From NCBI GenBank assembly GCA_947034895.1, contig OX344764.1:58881348-58945347 (forward strand): 64,000 nucleotides of DNA. Reading direction: 5' to 3'. The stretch comes from Rhytidiadelphus loreus (lineage: Eukaryota > Streptophyta > Bryopsida > Hypnales > Hylocomiaceae). Below, piece by piece: positions 34,581 to 46,719 of the stretch (position 1 is its first letter; the number at the start of each line of letters is the position of its first letter). Below the pieces are notes generated by a model that was not told the origin of the DNA, searched no databases, and saw nothing but the letters and a program-made list of their open reading frames with translations. The position numbers and the translations under genes were made by a program.

Positions 34581-36147
34581 TGTGAGCCCTCAAGTTGGCA
34601 CTTGGAACTTGGAACTTATTTTTCGCGATTTTTAGTTAATTTTTTGAGTGAAAAATAGGAAAAAACATATAAAAATACAATTATTGAGGGTTTTGGTAGA
34701 AGTCCCTACCAAAGTGGTGTGTAATGACCTTAAATGCGTGAAACATGTAAGATGTTACATTTTCACTAAATTTAAGTCTTTTTAGTAAAAATAAGTAGTT
34801 AAGTCAGTAATTCCGAGCGAAGTAAGGATTTGAGAGTTAACCAATCCTAGTGTCTTGTTCATGTGATACAACAGCTACAAGTATACATGTAATAAACTGG
34901 TTAAAAGTTAGAGTCTAGTCAGAGTCAGTCCAAATCCAATTCGAAAGAGTTAGATTTGTTGTTTGTAGGTAATTTTAAGAAATACATTCATTCACAGACC
35001 AAGATGGAGGAAATGATGATTGGAACATACAGAGAGGTGATTTTCTAGGTCAAAGCATGCCAGGAGGTCAAATAAAAGCCCGATCATCCAAGATTCCCCC
35101 GGTATCAAGAAAAAAATTTCCCCCGGGTGGAAATTATTAAGGAATTGCTAAAAATAACATCCTTGTTGGAGATTTGTTTTTTCCCTTAGTTGATGGACAT
35201 CTTGTAGAAGATTGTTCAAAAGTTTTGGGATTTTACAAAACTCCACGATGACTCCATGGAAAGTCAACCGCTTAAAACTGCATTCGTAAATTCCTAGAAA
35301 TTACCAATGTTGCGGTAAAATCTCACTAAAAAGTAGGATAGTGTTTTGTGTGCTAATAAAGAGCCTTGTCAAATTTGAAGACATTCCGACATTCCGACAT
35401 TCCGACATTCCCAAGTACCAGAATTAGGACCGACAGCAAATTTTACAAGAATTTATAACTTGGCGGTGGGTTGACTAGCGTACCAAGAGCTAGTGGTGTC
35501 CGAATGGAGCGATTCAAGAGTCAATTTTTACTCCCACAAATATTCTAAACCACCCAGGATCAACAATTTCATCAAAAAACGCAAACCCCAAAAGTTAGCT
35601 TTTTGGCTTTTGTTCTGAGTTACCGTGACTCAAATTTGCGCTTTAAAACGGCTAGAGAGGTAGGGGTAAGGGTTTCCTTTGTCTAATTGGGGTCTTCTGA
35701 TCGCAATGGTGCAATTTGTTTTTAGTTTCGAGTTGTCCCTCAAAAGACAGAGAGGGTCAGCCCTTAGTTTGACTTTTAAAAGGTAATTCTGGATTAATCT
35801 AGGTTGATTTTGCAAATATCTTTTGTAAAATCGAAGATTGGATTTGCTCAAGATACTTGTCTTGCGTAAGAAGCCATCTTTTGGACTAAAGAAAGACAAT
35901 TTAGAACTAACCTTAGATTAAAATGCAAAATATCTCGGTTAATTAGGTAGGTTTTCAAAATATCTTTGGGAAAATCTAATATTTGATTTGAAAAAAGATT
36001 CTAAGGCCATTTAGGGTCTAGAAGGAACTCGCTTGAGAACCTTCCTTCCCATTAAACAAAGATTATTTAGAAAACGTGTTTAGGTAGTTTAGCAAAATAT
36101 CTAGATTGAAAGTAAGAAAATATTTATGAACAACTTACCGGGGGGTG

Positions 36148-36155
36148 GGGGAGCG
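36148..36155 (+). promoter_or_regulatory. TATA box of long repeat, copy 2
   Basis: TATATAAG followed by the same GGCCCTTCCT block as copy 1. Its position relative to the repeat start (1.57 kb) is conserved. Confidence 0.6.
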
Positions 36156-36865
36156 AGTATATAAGGCCCTTCCTCGAGGTTGTTCGTGGCCCTCATTCTT
36201 TTGTTTCATTCTTGTTGTTGCTCTTGTTGTTGCTCTTGTCGTGCTACCGACACTTATCGGAGCACTTTTTAAGCCAAGTTTTGATTATTTTCTTCTATTT
36301 TCTTCTATTCTCTTGTACTTGATGGTCCGGACAAAGATTTGTTTTTTATTCTTGTTTGAATTTGGAGGCTTCAAGCCCCAAAACTTTGCTTTTCAAGAAA
36401 TTTAGGTGGAAGAAATCCCCTAACTCTAGTGTTGTTTGTGTTAACTAACTTAATTCTTGAATTTGGAGGCTTCAAGCCCCAAAACTTTGATATTTTGGGA
36501 AGTGTGGGAGTAGTTTCCAAACTCTAATTTGATTTTATTGTTTTTTTTTATACTAACCAACTATTTGTGCGAATTGATACTAGATTGTGAACTTAAAACT
36601 TTAAAGCGGCAAGGCTAGACTTTGCCAAAAGGTTTTGAACATCACCACGTGCCAAAACTCGTTGTATAACGGGTGTTTGGTTTGAATAATTACTAATGTT
36701 CGGTTAAACACTGTCATGTGTATCTCCTTTGGTGATTAAACTTATAACTTTGTTTGGGATTTTGGAAATTAGTTTTTAATGTTTGGTTAAACACTGTCAT
36801 GTGTACCTCCTTTTAAGAATTAAGTTTTCAAAATACTAGTTTGGGTTCTTGGATATTGGTTATTC

Positions 36866-37140
36866 CTGGGGTTGCTCCCGCACGACGGAGCTTTGACTTT
36901 GAAACTTTGAAACGGGTACTTGAATTTTAATTTGTCAGTTATTTCCTGGGGTTGCTCCCGTATGGCGGAGCTTTGACTTTGAAACCTGAAAACGGGTACT
37001 TGAATTTTAATTTGTCAGTTATTTTTTGGGGTTGCTCCCGCACGGTGGAGCTTTGACTTGGAAACTTGGAAACAGGTACTTGAAACTTTAATTTGTCAGT
37101 TATTTCTTGGGGTTGCTGCCGCACAACGGAGCTTTGACCT
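36866..37140. repeat. 80-bp tandem repeat, four units
   Basis: Units begin CCTGGGGTTGCTCCCGCA and contain GGAGCTTTGACTTTGAAAC and GGGTACTTGAATTTTAATTT. Start points are near 36866, 36946, 37026 and 37106. Confidence 0.9.
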
Positions 37141-37574
37141 TCTAGGGTTAAAGTTTACCTTTGTGAAAAACACTAACTTCTGGGTTGTCTTGCATGGCGA
37201 AGATTTGAATTACCAAATAAATCAACAAAAATAAGATTCCTTGGAAACTTATTTAAAGGCCAAATTTTGTTGATTTCCCTCCTCTTTGTGTTGTGCACGT
37301 GGTGGAGGTATTTGGTCCCCAAACTTACCATGGTTGTTTGTTCATTTAAATTGTTTTCTTTTCTTTTCTTTTCTTTTCTTTCATCAAAATTGGTCATCTT
37401 GATTATTTTGTCAAATTCATAAAATTAATTCTCCTTAATTGTTAATTTAGGTGTATTTAGTCTTTTATTAAAAGCCGAGTATTTCCGAATTTATTGATGT
37501 TTAGTCCATCAAACTAGATTGTTTTTTAAAATTTCAGTGTTCTTGGAAGTTTGGAAAGCCCGAAGGTCTAGTTT

Positions 37575-37805
37575 GGACAGCAAGGGGTCACCGAGAACCA
37601 GGCAGGGCTGAACGGCAAGGAAGGGGAACAATCTGCCAGAAACTGAGGGGAACGAGCTACCGGGAACCAAGGGGAACGAGCTGCTGAAACCGCAGGGGAA
37701 CGAGCCACTGGGAACCGAGGGGAACAAGCTGCCGGGAACCAAGGGAAACGAGCTACCAGAAACCAAGGGGAACGAGCTGCCGAGAATAGCAGGGAGCAAG
37801 CCACT
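37575..37805. repeat. ~25-bp GC-rich minisatellite (GGGGAACGAGCTGCCGG)
   Basis: About nine units with variable ends. The opposite strand reads through in two frames as repetitive Ser/Pro-rich peptides, which is a repeat artefact and not a gene. Confidence 0.85.
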
Positions 37806-39855
37806 AGCAAGCGACACGTGGCTGGTACCCCGTGAACCTCCAGTACAATCTGATCAGCTCAGACAGAGCCTCCATCCAGACAGAACCTCCATTACATCAG
37901 CTCATTTGGTAAGTAAAACAATCAATTCTCGTTACACCCAAAAATTTAATATCTTTGAAACTTTTGTAATAACATCCTAAATACTATGCTAAAGAGTAGG
38001 CTTTGGTGCTTCACAACTTAAACCTTTACATAGTGAAATCGAAACTTTAAACAACAATCTATCTCCGTCTTCCTCTCGGTTTGAGAACTCACAAACTCCC
38101 AACTTTCTAAACAACTAAGGAAGAATGGGGAAGAGAGAAGAATAAAGGGGCATGATATACTAATGAATTTAGAAACGTGGAGAATGTTAGATTATAAAAC
38201 TCTTTTAAGTAGAATCTCACTATTCAAATTGGCTTTGTTGTTAGATTTTATTCTATTTACTATTCATTATTTGTTTGGTAGTTATTAATTAGGATTCCAA
38301 TTGCATTAGTTGGCCAAATTTGTTGTTTATAACTTTGTTTTATTAGGCTAATAAGCCAAATAGATACAAACAAAAACCAACTAATATCTTTGGAATATTA
38401 AACTAAAAACTATTAAACAATTGACAAAAGAATAAAATCACTATTCATTAGAATTAGAGAATTTAGATGAATTAATTAATTTACAATAAAAACTCTTAAC
38501 AAAATTATCAACAAAACTAACAAAATAGGACTTTTTAGATAGGTTTAGGACAACAATTCAACAAACACTTAATCAAAAACTCACTAGAATTTAGCGAATT
38601 TATGAAAGATAATGGAGGACTTGGTGGATACAATCATGATGGTGTTTTGCAATGATGAATCCACCGACATTCTCGATACCGAGGTATGAATTTCAAAAAC
38701 TTGTCTTTTGTCTTTTCTTTTGCTTTCATTCTTTAAAAATTAGACTAGAAAACTTAAACTAACCAAATTAACAATTAGGAATCCGGAAGCTAGTTAGAAT
38801 TTAAAATCGTTAGAAAGCCTTTGAAAATTTGATTAAAATCGTGGAAGTAATAATTAGATTAACTTTGAATTAATTTGGAAAACGAAATAGTGATTTCATC
38901 CAAAGAAATTTCAAAAGGAATCTAACTTGATTTAGGAACTTAGGGAATATTAGAATAATTAGGGAAAGTCAGAACCTAATTTATCTTCTTATTCTCTTGA
39001 AAATTATTAAAGGAACGAATTCCATCCAACTAAAGGGAATTTTCATCCATTTAAAAGTTTTCACCTAAAAGTCCTAAATTCTTAATTTTACCTTAATAGG
39101 AAGATAATTTATCATTTTACCCATAAAAACCATACAACCTTTAAAAATCACTAAATTTAGAATAATATCTTAGAATTAGGATTAATTAAAGAACAATTAG
39201 GAATATTCTCAATGCATGACTAGGGAATCTTTTGAGACCATAATCTTTTAGAGAATCTTTTGAAGATTCCAAATCCACCTTTTGCTTTTAAAATTACTCT
39301 AATTTGGACGGACAAAAGTGTGGATGAAAATTTGACCTAAATTTGGATGAAAACTCCTAAAAAAAGGTCAAAATTAGGTTTTCTCCTAAAAATCCATTAG
39401 TTAACTTAATAAACCTTTCAACCCTGAAATTTAGATTTATTTCACATTATTTTGCTATTTTTAGTTGACGGATGAAGTTTTTATGATAGAATTAGGGATG
39501 AATTTCATCCATCAATATCCTTCAGTAGGAACATCAGAATTCAACCTGCTTTACCATTCTGGAAAAGGCAAAATGCATTCTACACAATAGCTTAGATAAT
39601 GCATTCTACACAATAGCTTAGATAGAATTTTGCATTAAATTAGTTTTTACTTACTCATCAAGGTCTTGAACCTTTTAACTTTTAGATTGCTTTGAAACAG
39701 ATAGAATTCAATTATTACCATAACAAACAAAGTGTCCATTGCTTGGAAGGCCAAAGAACACTACATTTACATTTCACCCTTACAATTTACTAACTTATGC
39801 CGCTAGAACCTGTGTGCAACTTTCTGACTTAAAGGTGGCATTAGAAACACTCACA

Positions 39856-42800
39856 AGGGGCAGAAGGACCTAGATATCAACATTCCATTCGGTGAGATTT
39901 GGGGCCTCCGAAATATAGTTTCAGGCCTATTTCCTTCACTATTTCCTCCGCAATGAAGGAATGGCTGGTCGTCAAAAAAATTATTTTTCAAAAAAATAAA
40001 AAAATAAAAAAATAAATCTTAAAATGAAAAAAGAAGTGAATTTTTTTATAGAAATGAGGTGGCAACCTCTTGGCCATGTAGGATTGCTATAGTGTCATAC
40101 CTTATTTACTCCCCTCTCAGCGCCAAACAACATCTAAACATCTGAGTGACTCTCCATAGAAAGTATGGGACAACAAACAATGGGAGTGACTTCCCTAACC
40201 TTCTGTCATTTTTCCTTCCTCCAGCCGTTTAGGGTTCCATTCCGCATTTCCCGGAAAATTCGTCCGTTGAAAGTACAACCATGAATCCCGTTCCTACCGT
40301 TGGAAGTTCCATTAGGGTTCCGTTGGGTTCCCTGTGACCTATTCTAGCTCTTGCTAGGTTCCGATAGGGTCCATCATGTATTCCCGATACTTGAGAGGAT
40401 CTCGAATTGGTTTCCGCATCCGTATCCCAAGTCCAGTTCCCGGTTAGGACCGGAAACTTAATTCCTTCCTTAATCCTTTTATCTCTATAGAATAATTTAA
40501 ATATTCTCATTACATGATCCTGGTAATCTTTTCCGATTAGGTTGCCAGAAATCGAAAAAATTTACCAAGTTGAAATACTTTACCCCTAATTTTAACCATC
40601 TATATAAAATCTGGATTTCATGGTTCCCACAACTAGCCTAGGGAGGAGGAGCGGAAGACCCACACTAGACAACAAGGGCCATGTTTTCGGGTGTGGATTG
40701 GCTAGTAATGGTGGGATGGCCAATTGAAGAGGGATGGAAACCAAAGGAGGATGCCCAATTACAGAGGGGTAGAGATTCCCTCAATTGCATTTACAATGGC
40801 AAGGGTGGAGTTTGAGGTGGCAAGGCTAGTATTAAAAAGACAGAGTTTGGAGTGGTAACACTACATTAGTTGTTGAAATATGATGGATTTACTTTTCAAT
40901 CTTTAGATTTGTGTGGAGTAGGAGTTTGTTTTAGTAGGCATGCTAACAATCCATGTTACGGATAGGAAGTTGGGGAGGATGTGTTTCCACTCTTGCTTGG
41001 CTGCTCTGAATTTTATTTTGTCCTTAGAACACATGGAACTGATTTTTGTTGCAGCAATTTCAGATCTTCATTTTTTTGAGTGAAGACACATCTTTGACAT
41101 GTAATAGTTGTATGTCATTGTCTCTACCATTCACATTTTTCATGGGAATCCATTTGGATGAGCAATTGATTCAAGAAAAAGTTGCTAGTGTAAGTAAGTT
41201 TTACCAAACCTATCTTTACAATCATGCAATTTTAGTAATGTTCCACAAGTGCAATGCAATTGAATTTTTTTGAGTATGTTCCTAACTTATATGAAAATCC
41301 AAATCCAAGGAGTAACCATCAAAATAAAATTCCTAGCATGTCAAATTCAGCAGTTGAAGTGCAGCTGCCCAGAATATTCACAGTGAAAAAATAAAAACTT
41401 CTCACTTTGACCCCTTAGATCTCACTCATTTCTATGAATTTACTGATGAAAATTGGTAGGAAGTTAAATATTAAAGATAAGTTCAAGATCTTACCGTTCA
41501 AAGTTCCTCAAAAATTGTTGTTTTATTGCCCACTCCTCTCCTTCCCCAAACACCCTTTCTTGGACTACTTTCTTTTTTACTATTCCTCCGACTTTTAGGG
41601 GTTAAAGGATTTTTGAACTCTTAAGAGGGCCTCTAGGGGAGGAGGTTGGAAGGGTACCTTAAGTTTGTATTTAAATGTCATCCTCTCTAGAAATGTGAGA
41701 AGACTAATACCCTATACTCGTTAACTGGAAAAGAAAAAAATAATGATGAACTTTCATAGGACAACAACTCCCATTGGGTGGCTAGGGTGGGCCACAAAGG
41801 CAATTATAAAGCTATGTTACAGATTTATCATTTAAATTTAATAATTTTGACATGAGGCTCACACAAGTACTCGTTGCACACTCATTGTATTTGTATTTGA
41901 CAAGAATTGCATTATAATATTGGTCAACCAAATTTGATATTGCATTATAATAGTTAATTAGTTTGGCATCTATTGGGTGATTGCAAGAAAGATCGGTCCT
42001 ATTTCACGTCACAATTGAAGTGACGGAGTTGCTATCAGATAGAACTTTTGGAAAATGAAGCTAATGAATTTGAAATCTTTATTCAAGATGGCTAACTTAG
42101 AAAATATGAGATTCATTATTATTTTTTAAATTTGAAAAATAATTTTATAATTAAATGTCAATTTAGCTAATTTGTCACACTTTGTAGCTTAGGATTTTTT
42201 TACTTTTTAGTACTATGGAGTATCCAAAAATTATGATATTCACTTGAATTTTTGTATGTTGTTTTCACATTTGACGGGCATGTGTCTACCAAAGCGCATT
42301 AAAAAAAAAAAAATTTGTCTTCGACATGCATGCAAATAGAGGGCCCTTGTGCATAGTGCTCCAAACATTCAAGATTGTTTCAACTTCTATTTTTTGGTGC
42401 AATGTGACCACTATCAAGTCTTTACAAATGGCCAATTTGTAGTTTATTTTTGTTCATGATTTTTTAATTATTATTAATTTATACTTAATTATATTTGTTT
42501 TTGTGACAAACTGTCTTTTTTTTCAAATAGTACTTTTTCAGTACTTACAAGTAGTCAAAAGAACTATTAGTCATCAATTTTTTAAGTCAACGGCTAAGAT
42601 TGTTTTGTTTCTTAGTACTGTAGTATTCATAGTACAGAGCACAAAAAACTACAGTTTTGGCAAAACGCTATCAAAATCGTTTGGTCTTTCTTGCAACCAC
42701 CTTATTGTGGTCTTTGTCTGTACTTCACATGAGATCGCTACATTCAAGTAGGTACTTGGACTACTACTTTTGCTCCTCAATAAATAGGGAGGCTAGTCAA

Positions 42801-43131
42801 TCTTTGGGGCCTTCTATGGAGCTCAAAAATCTTTTAATGGTAAAAAATGGCCAAAATATACTATAAAGGTGACCTGTAGATCAAGCATCCTCTTCTTTAG
42901 AAAAATTGTTACTCGTTGGAACGTAAAAAAACTTGGATTATATGGCATGATGCATGATTATCACAAAGTCACAACGTATAGGGCCAAGGCACAATATCTA
43001 ATGATAATAGTGCCTAGTACTATTATTCTTCAAGAAGGCAATGATTTTCTTATTTAAAATATATTTGAATGGGCTCCTTCCATTGCTTATCGTAGATTCA
43101 TAGTAAAAACTAAAATGCCTACAATCTCGAG
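39856..43131. other. Non-coding DNA with remnants of small elements
   Basis: No gene is supported. 39885-40110 has the AT core and a GTGGCAACC-type stem distantly like the hairpin-rich MITEs. A 26-bp duplication lies just outside, at 39585-39630. 41356-41601 matches the TTAA-type right end at 9202-9447. The stretch 42160-43060 is rich in short AGTACT-type palindromes and overlapping small frames with no recognisable protein. Confidence 0.45.
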
Positions 43132-43212
43132 TGTTCCACTTTGTGATAGCCTTATCCCTCGGGCTTAGGCTCTATCCTTAGCCTTAAGGGAAGGCCATCA
43201 CAAAGTGGAACA
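43132..43212. ncRNA. 81-nt near-perfect hairpin (small-RNA precursor-like or tiny MITE)
   Basis: A perfect 16-bp outer stem (TGTTCCACTTTGTGAT / ATCACAAAGTGGAACA) continues inward as an imperfect stem (GCCTT, CCCT against AGGG, AAGGC) to a small loop. The foot AAGTGGAACATCTTTG is partly repeated 190 bp downstream (near 43403). Size and shape fit a plant miRNA-type precursor, but a small inverted-repeat transposon is equally possible. Confidence 0.45.
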
Positions 43213-43780
43213 TCTTTTTTTTAGACACAAGCGTGTTAAGGAAACACACTGCAAGGGAATTTCAATCAAGAGGAGAGGTTGATTTCACCCTAGATAAAGA
43301 ACTTGCTACCACCAGGTAATCATGTATCGAACTTGCAACCACGCCATTTGGTTTGGATACCTCACCACCATCACACGGTAGTTTAGGGTCATCTTGGACC
43401 ACAAGTGGAACATCTTTGACTGAAAGCTTCCCATTATACAATAATACCATAATGAGATATTATTTTCTAAAATTGTACTCAAGCGACTCCCAAAAAAGAA
43501 AAAGAAAAAAAAATTTAATCAAAAAATGATTTTTTCCATCCTGTTTACAGACTTAGATGTGGTCATCAAAAGGACAAAAAAAACGTTTGAAGTATCCTTT
43601 AAGAATTAAGCAATGGAAGGAGTCCACTGAAATGTATCTCCGATTAAAAAAATTATTGCCCGCTTGAAGAATAATCGTGCCAAGCACCATTATCATTAGA
43701 TATTGAGCTCAGGCATCTTGGATATCGTGACTACATGAAAGTCGTGCATCATGACATAAAAGTTAATCCAAGGTATTTTT
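43213..43780. other. Non-coding spacer
   Basis: AT-rich and without a supported gene. GC content rises from about 43780. Confidence 0.4.
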
Positions 43781-43903
43781 TAAACGAGCGTTCACGCTCC
43801 AGTGCCTGACGGGATTGACATCCATGCATCCGCTTCCTTGCTCTTGCTGAAGAGCAGAGCCCTGATGGCATTAATTAATTGTATTCTGAGTGGTCTGCGG
43901 TAA

Positions 43904-44110
43904 CTATGCCTGTTTCCGTTGATTGGTACCTCCCCAGCTTACAAAGTTGTAGACTCGGGCTTCCCAAATATCATCCACTTCAAATTCATTGATCAGTTTC
44001 TGGATTGCTGTCCTGCCCAGATAGCTGAACTGGTCTGACAGCCGAGTTCGCCCGCTCACAGGAGTTCCAACCGGTGCTCCTACCGTTATTACTTTTGGGT
44101 TACGTTGCAT
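43904..44110 (-). CDS. Possible short divergent exon, unknown product
   Basis: A 68-codon minus-strand frame with a coding-like mix of residues (RTRLSDQFSYLGRTAIQKL) and balanced GC. It starts with ATG 450 bp upstream of the receptor kinase start and points away from it, so both could share a promoter region. A GTAAGC donor-like site lies inside the frame near 43950, which would make this a first exon. I recognise no domain and see no second exon. It may be no gene at all. Confidence 0.2.
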   Translation of the reverse strand: MQRNPKVITVGAPVGTPVSGRTRLSDQFSYLGRTAIQKLINEFEVDDIWEARVYNFVSWGGTNQRKQA

Positions 44111-44486
44111 CGAGGATTCATAGCCGGGGTTCTCAATCGCTGCTAACAGAACCGCAGTGAGAGATCGAATACAGCTACCTCGAAGTCCCCTGATACGTGA
44201 TCTAGAAAGTGAAGCTTCACTAGCGTAAACATCTCATTCACCAAGCACTAACCCTTCACCGTGCAGTAACTGATTTGTTGCAAGAATTGGCAATGGAAGT
44301 GAACTATTCTTGGTGCCCGGTCCAGGACTGAACTTGACTTGGTCCTTGGCATACTTGCTATACCATGTCTAGGACTAATTGCAACTTGTGGGCGCCACGA
44401 TTCACCGAAAGCTCTTCAGTTAGAACCTTTGAGATTTGCTCTTCAGCAAGCTCGACCTTCTGGCGGCTACCACGAGGTCGATAGCG

Positions 44487-44494
44487 TATAGAAT
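44487..44494 (+). promoter_or_regulatory. Weak TATA-like element upstream of receptor kinase
   Basis: TATAGAAT about 70 bp before the ATG. Given the short leader this would imply, it is a tentative call. Confidence 0.2.
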
Positions 44495-44559
44495 CTCGAG
44501 CACACAAGAAATCTCCTGCTCCTTGTGCGGCAATCTTTAGATTAGGTCGATCGAGGACG

Positions 44560-46719
44560 ATGGGGTTGCATGATCATCTTGTGATCTGGCTCCTAATTGT
44601 AACAGTGTGCACGATCCATGGCAATTACATTGTTGTGCAAGCTCAAAACACCAGCTTTCGCTACCTTGCCTTCAGCTCCCCAGACAATTTCACAATGGTA
44701 GGAGATGTTCAATACTATGAAGCGAAAAATTCATTTCTGTTGAACTCGGGGGCACAGTCGCTGGGACTTAACAGTTGCGGGAGGTTGTATTACAAAGATA
44801 GAGTGAGGATGAAGGATGCCGCATCTGGTGCAGTGGCTTCTTTCAACAGCAGCTTCACATTCTCCATCACACGTTTAAACTTCATCACGGAAAATGGCGG
44901 GGCAGATGGATATTCTCATGCGGATGGAATGGCTTTTACATTCGGCAGGAACAACGACAGTCTTGGCGGGGACCTCGAGGGCGGATTTTTATGCCTCGTG
45001 ACAGCGGCTAGCAATGGTCAGCCCTCCAATCGGCTCTTTGCCGTAGAGTTCGACACCTATCGAAACCCTACGCTCAGCGACCCTAGCAACAACCATATCG
45101 GCATCGACGTTAACAGCGTGAACTCAACATGGTCGTACAATCTTTGTGGAGGCACGCTAAGCAATTGCACATATCTTGTCAACGGTGGATCCTTCACTGC
45201 GTGGATCGATTATGATAGTCCGTCCCAGACGGTTGCCGTGTATTTTTCGAATGGCTCCTTGAGCACCTACCTTACCAAGCCGCCTGAGCCTGTCATAAAT
45301 GCAACTCAATCCTTAGCCGATCTTGTCGATGATTACATGTACGTTGGCTTTACGGGAAGTGTCTTTAGGGACGAGGTTCACGAGATTCAAGCTTGGCATT
45401 TTTCGACCTCTGGACTGCCTGAAGTGGTTACAAAGACCAGCTCCTCAAGGGGAAGAAAGGCCGATATCATTGCTGGGGTCGGTGGTGGAGTTGGTGCAGT
45501 GCTGCTGCTTGCAGGGATAGTAATTGCAAAGCGGCGGAAGAGAGCATCTCACACGAAGCAAGGTACCAAGTTTAATGTCGTCGACCAGAACCATGTGCCG
45601 CGCGTGTTTACGTACGAAGAGCTCAGCAAGGCGACCAAGAACTTCAGCAGAAGTGAAATGCTTGGAAGCGGTGGATTTGGAGTGGTGTACAAAGGGGTTC
45701 TCCCCTCCGGTGCCCTGGTAGCAGTGAAACGGATGCGACATGAGAGCAAGCACGGAGAGGAGGGTTTCCAAGCAGAAGCCGCCAGCCTCAGCCAGATTAT
45801 GCACAGGAATTTGGTGCAGCTGCGAGGATGGTGCCATGAGGAGGAGCAGCTCATACTGGTGTATGACTACATGTGGAACGGCGGCTTGGATGAGTGGCTC
45901 TTCCAGTTTCCTGAACGACATGTGAAGGCTCCATCATTACATTTGCGCTCGGCGGAGTCCCTTCCTCTCATGCTGCGCCACTCCATTCTCAGTGGAGTCG
46001 CCGCAGCGCTAGCATACTTGCACGAGGAATGCAAGCAATGCGTGCTGCATCGCGACATCAAGTCCAGCAACGTCTTGTTGGATGAAGACTTGAATGCGTA
46101 CTTGGGAGATTTTGGACTTGCTCGCCTCATTGACCACCAAAAGATGGAGAAGACGACCATGATGGCAGGAACTTTGGGCTACATGGCCCCCGAGATTTTA
46201 GTCACTTGGAAAGCCACCAAGGAATCGGACGTGTACAGCTTCGGCGTTCTGATGCTCGAAGTGATGTGTGGGATTCGGCCGCTTGACGTGAGCGCCATTG
46301 AGCGCGGGGATGGCGCATTAGTTGACCGGATATGGCGTGCACATGAAACTGGCAACATTCTTCTGTTGGTGGATCCAAAACTTGGAACACTTCCACCTCC
46401 GGATGCAGATCCATATGGTGGAATCGAGATGCAAGAAGTGTCAGGCTTGTTGCTTTTAGAGGAAATAGTTGATTTGAACCCCTCGGCGAGGTACACTTCC
46501 AATGCGACAGTGGAAGACCAGAACATGGTGACGAATCTGCTTCATTTGGGCCTTCTGTGCTGTCACCCTAATCCCGAAGATCGACCATCCATGCGACTCG
46601 TGTTCCAGTGGCTGCAGGCTTCGGAGAGTATGGAGATGTCTTTGCCGCCTCTGCCAAGATATAAACCGCAAGCGTGGTACTCCGGGCTTAAATGGCAACG
46701 ACGTGTTCAACGTCTTTGA
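44560..46719 (+). CDS. L-type lectin-domain receptor kinase (LecRK)
   Basis: A complete intronless 719-residue membrane receptor. Residues 1-29 form a signal peptide. Residues 30-285 form a legume-lectin domain with ADGMAF (121-126) and VEFDTY (162-167), followed by D174 and H179 at metal-site positions. A membrane span lies at 303-324, ended by basic RRKR. The kinase domain spans about 361-690: GSGGFG loop 369-374, Lys390, Glu406, HRD 497-499, DFG 517-519, APE 543-545 and DVYSFG 557-562, so it should be active (RD type). Such receptors bind extracellular ligands and signal in immunity or development. An unusual stretch of about 35 extra residues (about 610-650) lies in the C-lobe before LLCCHPNPEDRPSMR. 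ATG 44560 has a good context (A at -3, G at +4). No clear poly(A) signal was identified. Confidence 0.95.
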   Translation: MGLHDHLVIWLLIVTVCTIHGNYIVVQAQNTSFRYLAFSSPDNFTMVGDVQYYEAKNSFLLNSGAQSLGLNSCGRLYYKDRVRMKDAASGAVASFNSSFTFSITRLNFITENGGADGYSHADGMAFTFGRNNDSLGGDLEGGFLCLVTAASNGQPSNRLFAVEFDTYRNPTLSDPSNNHIGIDVNSVNSTWSYNLCGGTLSNCTYLVNGGSFTAWIDYDSPSQTVAVYFSNGSLSTYLTKPPEPVINATQSLADLVDDYMYVGFTGSVFRDEVHEIQAWHFSTSGLPEVVTKTSSSRGRKADIIAGVGGGVGAVLLLAGIVIAKRRKRASHTKQGTKFNVVDQNHVPRVFTYEELSKATKNFSRSEMLGSGGFGVVYKGVLPSGALVAVKRMRHESKHGEEGFQAEAASLSQIMHRNLVQLRGWCHEEEQLILVYDYMWNGGLDEWLFQFPERHVKAPSLHLRSAESLPLMLRHSILSGVAAALAYLHEECKQCVLHRDIKSSNVLLDEDLNAYLGDFGLARLIDHQKMEKTTMMAGTLGYMAPEILVTWKATKESDVYSFGVLMLEVMCGIRPLDVSAIERGDGALVDRIWRAHETGNILLLVDPKLGTLPPPDADPYGGIEMQEVSGLLLLEEIVDLNPSARYTSNATVEDQNMVTNLLHLGLLCCHPNPEDRPSMRLVFQWLQASESMEMSLPPLPRYKPQAWYSGLKWQRRVQRL

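Larger units (their letters stand above)
34581..39855 (+). mobile_element. Long direct repeat, copy 2 (5.3 kb)
   Basis: Begins TGTGAGCCCTC and ends ACACTCACA, colinear with copy 1. The flanks AGAGG and AGGGG match at four of five positions, so it may be an independent insertion rather than a 3' LTR. It lacks the 2.3-kb insertion, so it records the older structure. Tandem variants differ from copy 1: a triple ACATTCCGAC near 35390, a four-unit 80-bp array, and a CTTTT run near 37355-37385. Confidence 0.55.

Noticed and set aside
37509..37817. Two long Ser/Pro-rich frames on the minus strand
   Set aside because: Generated by a 25-bp GC-rich minisatellite without stops; no protein-like complexity.
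45445..46526. Long minus-strand frames inside the receptor kinase
   Set aside because: Shadows of the well-supported plus-strand kinase gene.
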